Of a DNA stretch of 8,329 bases, positions 7,142 through 8,329 are shown in pieces. The stretch covers positions 1 through 8,329 of the forward strand of contig CALBLM010000182.1 in the NCBI GenBank assembly GCA_937895695.1, in the 5' to 3' direction. Source of the stretch: an uncultured Megasphaera sp. Lineage in GTDB: Bacteria > Bacillota > Negativicutes > Veillonellales > Megasphaeraceae. A program made the translations under genes and the position numbers. Each line of letters opens with the position of its first letter. Positions within the stretch are counted from its first letter, which is position 1. The notes beneath the pieces were generated by a model. The model had not been told where the DNA came from and did no database searches. It was given only the letters and a program-made list of their open reading frames with translations.

Positions 7142-7681
7142 GTGAATAAATTTTGTTCACAATGCGGTACGCCTATTCCACAAGGAGCAGAATTTTGCCC
7201 ATCTTGCGGAGCTAAATTATCGGCTCAGGTAGTACATACGCCTAATCATAACGAAATCAAAGACTCAGTATCTGAACAGAACGATAGCCTTAGCACGACA
7301 CAGAATCAGTCCATGCATTTGAACAATTATGTTGAAGATACGGGTATTGGGGAAATGTTTTTTAAAACGAAAGGACGCTTGAATCGCAAACGATATGTTT
7401 TGCGTGGTTGTATTATATCTTTTATTTTTATGATTTGCACAGGGATACCCTCGGCAATGGAAAATACCTCGTTGATGGCTATCGGTATTATTTTATGTAT
7501 TCCGTTGATTATATCGGGAACCATGTTATCGATTCGAAGGTGTCATGATTTGAACCATTCAGGATATTATGTGTTGCTCATGGGTACGCCTGTAATAGGA
7601 ATGATTATATCGTTACTGTTGCTATTCAAAAAAGGAACAGACGGATCGAATCAATATGGACCAGATCCTTTGGGACACTGA
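7142..7681 (+). CDS. zinc-ribbon DUF805 membrane protein
   Basis: 179 residues, GTG start at 7142 with AAGGAGG at 7124-7130, an 11-base spacing. No in-frame ATG fits the MNKFCSQCG opening. An N-terminal zinc ribbon uses C5/C8/C19/C22, then a polar linker to about residue 70. The rest matches DUF805 (PF05656): GRLNRKRYVLRG (78-89), a first membrane helix (about 90-105), a second (110-128), the family signature RRCHDLNHSGYY (132-143), a third helix (about 145-162), and the terminal GSNQYGPDP (168-176). DUF805 proteins are small inner-membrane proteins of unknown biochemical role. Fusion to a zinc ribbon occurs in Firmicutes. It is the last gene before a strong terminator and is preceded by an AT-rich 88-base gap. 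TATAAT at 7078-7083 in that gap has no convincing -35. Confidence 0.85.
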   Translation: MNKFCSQCGTPIPQGAEFCPSCGAKLSAQVVHTPNHNEIKDSVSEQNDSLSTTQNQSMHLNNYVEDTGIGEMFFKTKGRLNRKRYVLRGCIISFIFMICTGIPSAMENTSLMAIGIILCIPLIISGTMLSIRRCHDLNHSGYYVLLMGTPVIGMIISLLLLFKKGTDGSNQYGPDPLGH

Positions 7682-7712
7682 CGGATATGTTGTATACAAC
7701 CAGATAAATGTA

Positions 7713-7770
7713 AAGGGGCTGTAACAAAATGAGCATTTTCACTCATTTTGTTACAGCCCCTTATTTTTTT
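7713..7770 (+). terminator. rho-independent terminator with perfect 21-bp stem
   Basis: Positions 7713-7733 and 7742-7762 are exact reverse complements (21 bp) around an 8-base loop, followed by A and seven T residues (7764-7770). The GC-rich base GGGGCTGT/ACAGCCCC sits next to the T run, as in a classical intrinsic terminator. It closes the zinc-ribbon/secreted gene block. The opposite strand lacks a clean T run after the stem, so termination there would be weaker. Confidence 0.93.
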
Positions 7771-8013
7771 GTAATAAAATAACGTGTGTATCGTGCAAGG
7801 TTTACAGTATTGATTTTACGAGTCGCATGGTATTCAATAGTAATCATTTTTATTATACCATAATACTATATCAGCCATATTTCATTCGAAAAATTTCCTA
7901 TAAAACTGCATATCCCCTAATATTTTTTAAATAAGATGATTTTCTAGCAATCCTATGATATAATTACGTATTGTAAATAAGTATTAAAATTTTTTTCTGC
8001 GAGGAGTGTCTCT
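7771..8013. other. AT-rich intergenic region between terminator and gatC
   Basis: With the terminator it makes a gap of 332 bases without a supported gene (7682-8013). This part is strongly AT-rich and carries the gatC promoter near its right end. On the minus strand TGGTATAAT (7852-7860) resembles an extended -10, and a 28-codon minus-strand frame runs 7847-7761. That frame has no ribosome site, so I do not call it a gene. I see no riboswitch fold, T-box specifier layout or repeat array here. Confidence 0.5.
7956..7964 (+). promoter_or_regulatory. extended -10 promoter for the gat operon
   Basis: TGATATAAT is an exact extended -10 (TGn plus TATAAT at 7959-7964), 49 bases before the gatC ATG. 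The -35 region 17 bases upstream (7936-7941, ATGATT) is poor, which is usual for extended -10 promoters. It lies downstream of the terminator and upstream of the housekeeping genes, where a promoter is needed. Confidence 0.6.
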
Positions 8014-8304
8014 ATGAAAATCAGTGCTGAAGAAATAAAGAAAATCGCACTGTTGTCCCGATTGGAAATCAAAGACGATCAGATTGAATCGGTTGGGAAA
8101 CAGCTGAATGACATTTTGTCGTATATGGATTTGATGAGCCAAGTAGATATTACGGATGTAAAGCCGACGGCTCATGCTGTATCGATGTCCAATGTAATGC
8201 GTGATGATGTACCGCAGCCATCCTTATCGAATGAAAAAGCGTTACAGAATGCGCCGGAACCGGAAAACGGCTACTTTAAGGTTCCGAAAGTAATTCAGGA
8301 TTAA
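8014..8304 (+). CDS. gatC: Asp-tRNA(Asn)/Glu-tRNA(Gln) amidotransferase subunit C
   Basis: 96 residues, the usual GatC length, with GAGGAG at 8001-8006 and a 7-base spacing to the ATG. GatC is the small subunit of the GatCAB complex, which converts Glu-tRNA(Gln) (and often Asp-tRNA(Asn)) to the amidated form in the cytosol. It wraps round and stabilises GatA and GatB. Family features visible: EEIKKIALLSRLEI (6-19) in the N-terminal helix, QLNDILSYMDLMSQVDI (30-46), DVKPTAHAV (48-56), the RDDVP element (63-67) and the C-terminal GYFKVPKVI (86-94). The gatA start follows 11 bases after the stop, giving the standard gatCA(B) order. It looks intact. Confidence 0.97.
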   Translation: MKISAEEIKKIALLSRLEIKDDQIESVGKQLNDILSYMDLMSQVDITDVKPTAHAVSMSNVMRDDVPQPSLSNEKALQNAPEPENGYFKVPKVIQD

Positions 8305-8315
8305 GGAGGGGTATT

Positions 8316-8329
8316 GTGGAAACCATACA
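8316..8329 (+). CDS. gatA: start of amidotransferase subunit A (partial)
   Basis: AAGGAGG at 8303-8309, overlapping the gatC stop codon, is followed after 6 bases by GTG at 8316, reading MET-I before the window ends. Only four full codons are visible, so identity rests on the near-universal gatC-gatA order. A TTG at 8314 in another frame is an alternative start but fits the spacing less well. GatA would be the amidase subunit that releases ammonia from glutamine. Confidence 0.75.

Overview
The window looks like a chromosomal segment of a low-to-moderate GC bacterium of the Firmicutes/Bacillota. A Negativicutes member (Veillonella/Megasphaera/Selenomonas-like) is the best guess. Reasons: strong AAGGAGG-type ribosome sites, a gatC-gatA operon for Gln-tRNA(Gln) amidation, and clusters of short secreted proteins and zinc-ribbon membrane proteins of a type I associate with that class. 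The assignment is an inference; no rRNA or other marker is present. All supported genes are on the + strand. No tRNA, rRNA, CRISPR array or insertion sequence was seen.

Region 1 (1-3683) is a tight three-gene unit. It holds the 3' end of a very basic, probably coiled-coil protein, then a cobalamin-type radical SAM enzyme with a C-terminal helical extension, then a dynamin-like GTPase with a hydrophobic paddle-like segment and coiled coils. The first two genes overlap and the last two are 13 bases apart, so they are probably co-transcribed. Pairing a B12/radical SAM enzyme with a membrane-remodelling-type GTPase is the least ordinary thing here and the best candidate for an undescribed system.

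Region 2 (3684-7681) is a run of six genes for exported or membrane-anchored proteins. In order: a frameshifted secreted protein with two copies of a BamE-like motif; a secreted protein of unknown family; a double zinc-ribbon protein with one membrane span and an external tRNA_anti-like OB-fold; a single zinc-ribbon protein with one membrane span and an unrecognised external domain; a second small secreted protein; and a zinc-ribbon/DUF805 membrane protein. The three zinc-ribbon proteins share a cytosolic N-terminal module joined to three different membrane or external parts. The block ends at a strong perfect-stem terminator (7713-7770).

Region 3 (7771-8329) is a short AT-rich intergenic stretch with an extended -10 promoter, followed by gatC and the first codons of gatA. 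This is ordinary housekeeping sequence and marks where the accessory block ends.
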